DNA of 5,263 bases, from the NCBI GenBank assembly GCA_029939085.1, contig JAOZTQ010000006.1:3044-8306 (forward strand), read 5' to 3'. Shown in pieces: positions 4,932 through 5,263 of the stretch (positions are counted from its first letter, which is position 1; each line of letters opens with the position of its first letter). Below the pieces are notes generated by a model. The model searched no databases. It was given only the letters and a program-made list of their open reading frames with translations, and was not told where the DNA came from. The DNA is from Candidatus Nanopelagicales bacterium. GTDB taxonomy: Bacteria; Actinomycetota; Actinomycetes; S36-B12; GCA-2699445. Position numbers and translations under genes: made by a program.

Positions 4932-5263
4932 ATGACACAGCAGTCGCAGTTTTGGGGTCCGGATTTCGGTTCCCTGCAAGCCGAAGATCCAGAGATAGCC
5001 AACGTATTGGTCAGCGAGTTAGAACGGTTGCGGGGCGGTTTACAGCTCATCGCAAGTGAGAACTTCACGTCTCCTGCGGTACTAGCCACGCTCGGCTCGA
5101 CCTTGTCCAACAAGTATGCGGAAGGCTATCCAGGTCGTCGTTACTACGGTGGCTGTGAAGAAGTAGACCGTGCCGAACTTATTGGTATCCAACGAGCCAA
5201 GGATCTATTCGGGGCAGAACACGCAAATCTTCAGCCACATTCAGGTGCCAGCGCGAACTTAGC
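4932..5263 (+). CDS. glyA: Serine hydroxymethyltransferase, N-terminal part (truncated by window end)
   Basis: GlyA is a cytosolic pyridoxal-phosphate enzyme that interconverts serine and glycine with tetrahydrofolate, the main source of one-carbon units. The window holds 110 complete codons of a protein usually about 420 residues long. The visible sequence is diagnostic: FWGPDF near the start, then LQLIASENFTSPAV, LSNKYAEGYPGRRYYGGCEEVD, RAKDLFGAEHANLQPHSGASAN. The catalytic lysine lies beyond the window. The ATG at 4932 gives MTQQSQFWGPDF, matching actinobacterial GlyA N-termini, but it has no ribosome binding site; a -10 element just upstream suggests a leaderless transcript. It follows the tsaC-family gene after 59 bases, and a separate promoter suggests it is not simply part of the upstream operon. 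Confidence 0.96.
   Translation, partial: MTQQSQFWGPDFGSLQAEDPEIANVLVSELERLRGGLQLIASENFTSPAVLATLGSTLSNKYAEGYPGRRYYGGCEEVDRAELIGIQRAKDLFGAEHANLQPHSGASANL

Noticed and set aside
4799..5113. 104-codon minus-strand open frame across the tsaC-glyA gap
   Set aside because: It is antisense to the glyA 5' end and tsaC 3' end, both conserved, with no supporting signal of its own.

Overview
The window is a compact stretch of an actinobacterial chromosome. The evidence is the order of the genes, the form of the Rho protein (an Asp/Arg/Ser/Asn-rich insertion between its N-terminal and RNA-binding domains), protein sequences of actinobacterial type, and several GTG/TTG starts. Base composition is moderate: two sampled 60-base lines are about 55-58% GC. 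This suggests a medium-GC lineage rather than a Streptomyces- or Mycobacterium-like high-GC genome. I cannot name the genus.

Layout, all on the + strand: the last codons of an upstream gene, probably homoserine kinase thrB (1-77); a leader with a candidate promoter, a C-rich/G-poor tract and a perfect hairpin (78-236); rho (237-1892); a short leader with its own candidate promoter and a possible Shine-Dalgarno switch (1893-1981); rpmE (1982-2203); prfA (2249-3325); prmC, overlapping prfA by 4 bases (3322-4197); a TsaC/Sua5/YrdC-family gene (about 4228-4872); a 59-base gap with a candidate promoter placed for a leaderless transcript; and the start of glyA, cut by the window end (4932-5263).

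The genes serve the end stages of gene expression. Rho ends transcription, bL31 is a ribosomal protein, RF1 ends translation at UAA/UAG, and PrmC methylates the RF1 GGQ glutamine. TsaC normally makes the threonylcarbamoyl-AMP used for the tRNA modification t6A, and GlyA supplies glycine and one-carbon units. The order resembles the known actinobacterial thrB-rho-rpmE-prfA-prmC-tsaC-...-glyA-...-atp neighbourhood.

I found no mobile element, CRISPR array, tRNA or defence-like cassette, and no new multigene system. The items most worth a second look are small: (i) the TsaC-family protein departs from the family at two active-site motifs although its frame is intact; (ii) the rpmE leader can form two competing hairpins, one of which hides the ribosome binding site; (iii) the rho leader has a rut-like tract, fitting Rho autoregulation; (iv) glyA has no ribosome binding site, and a -10 element sits so that transcription would begin at or next to its ATG.
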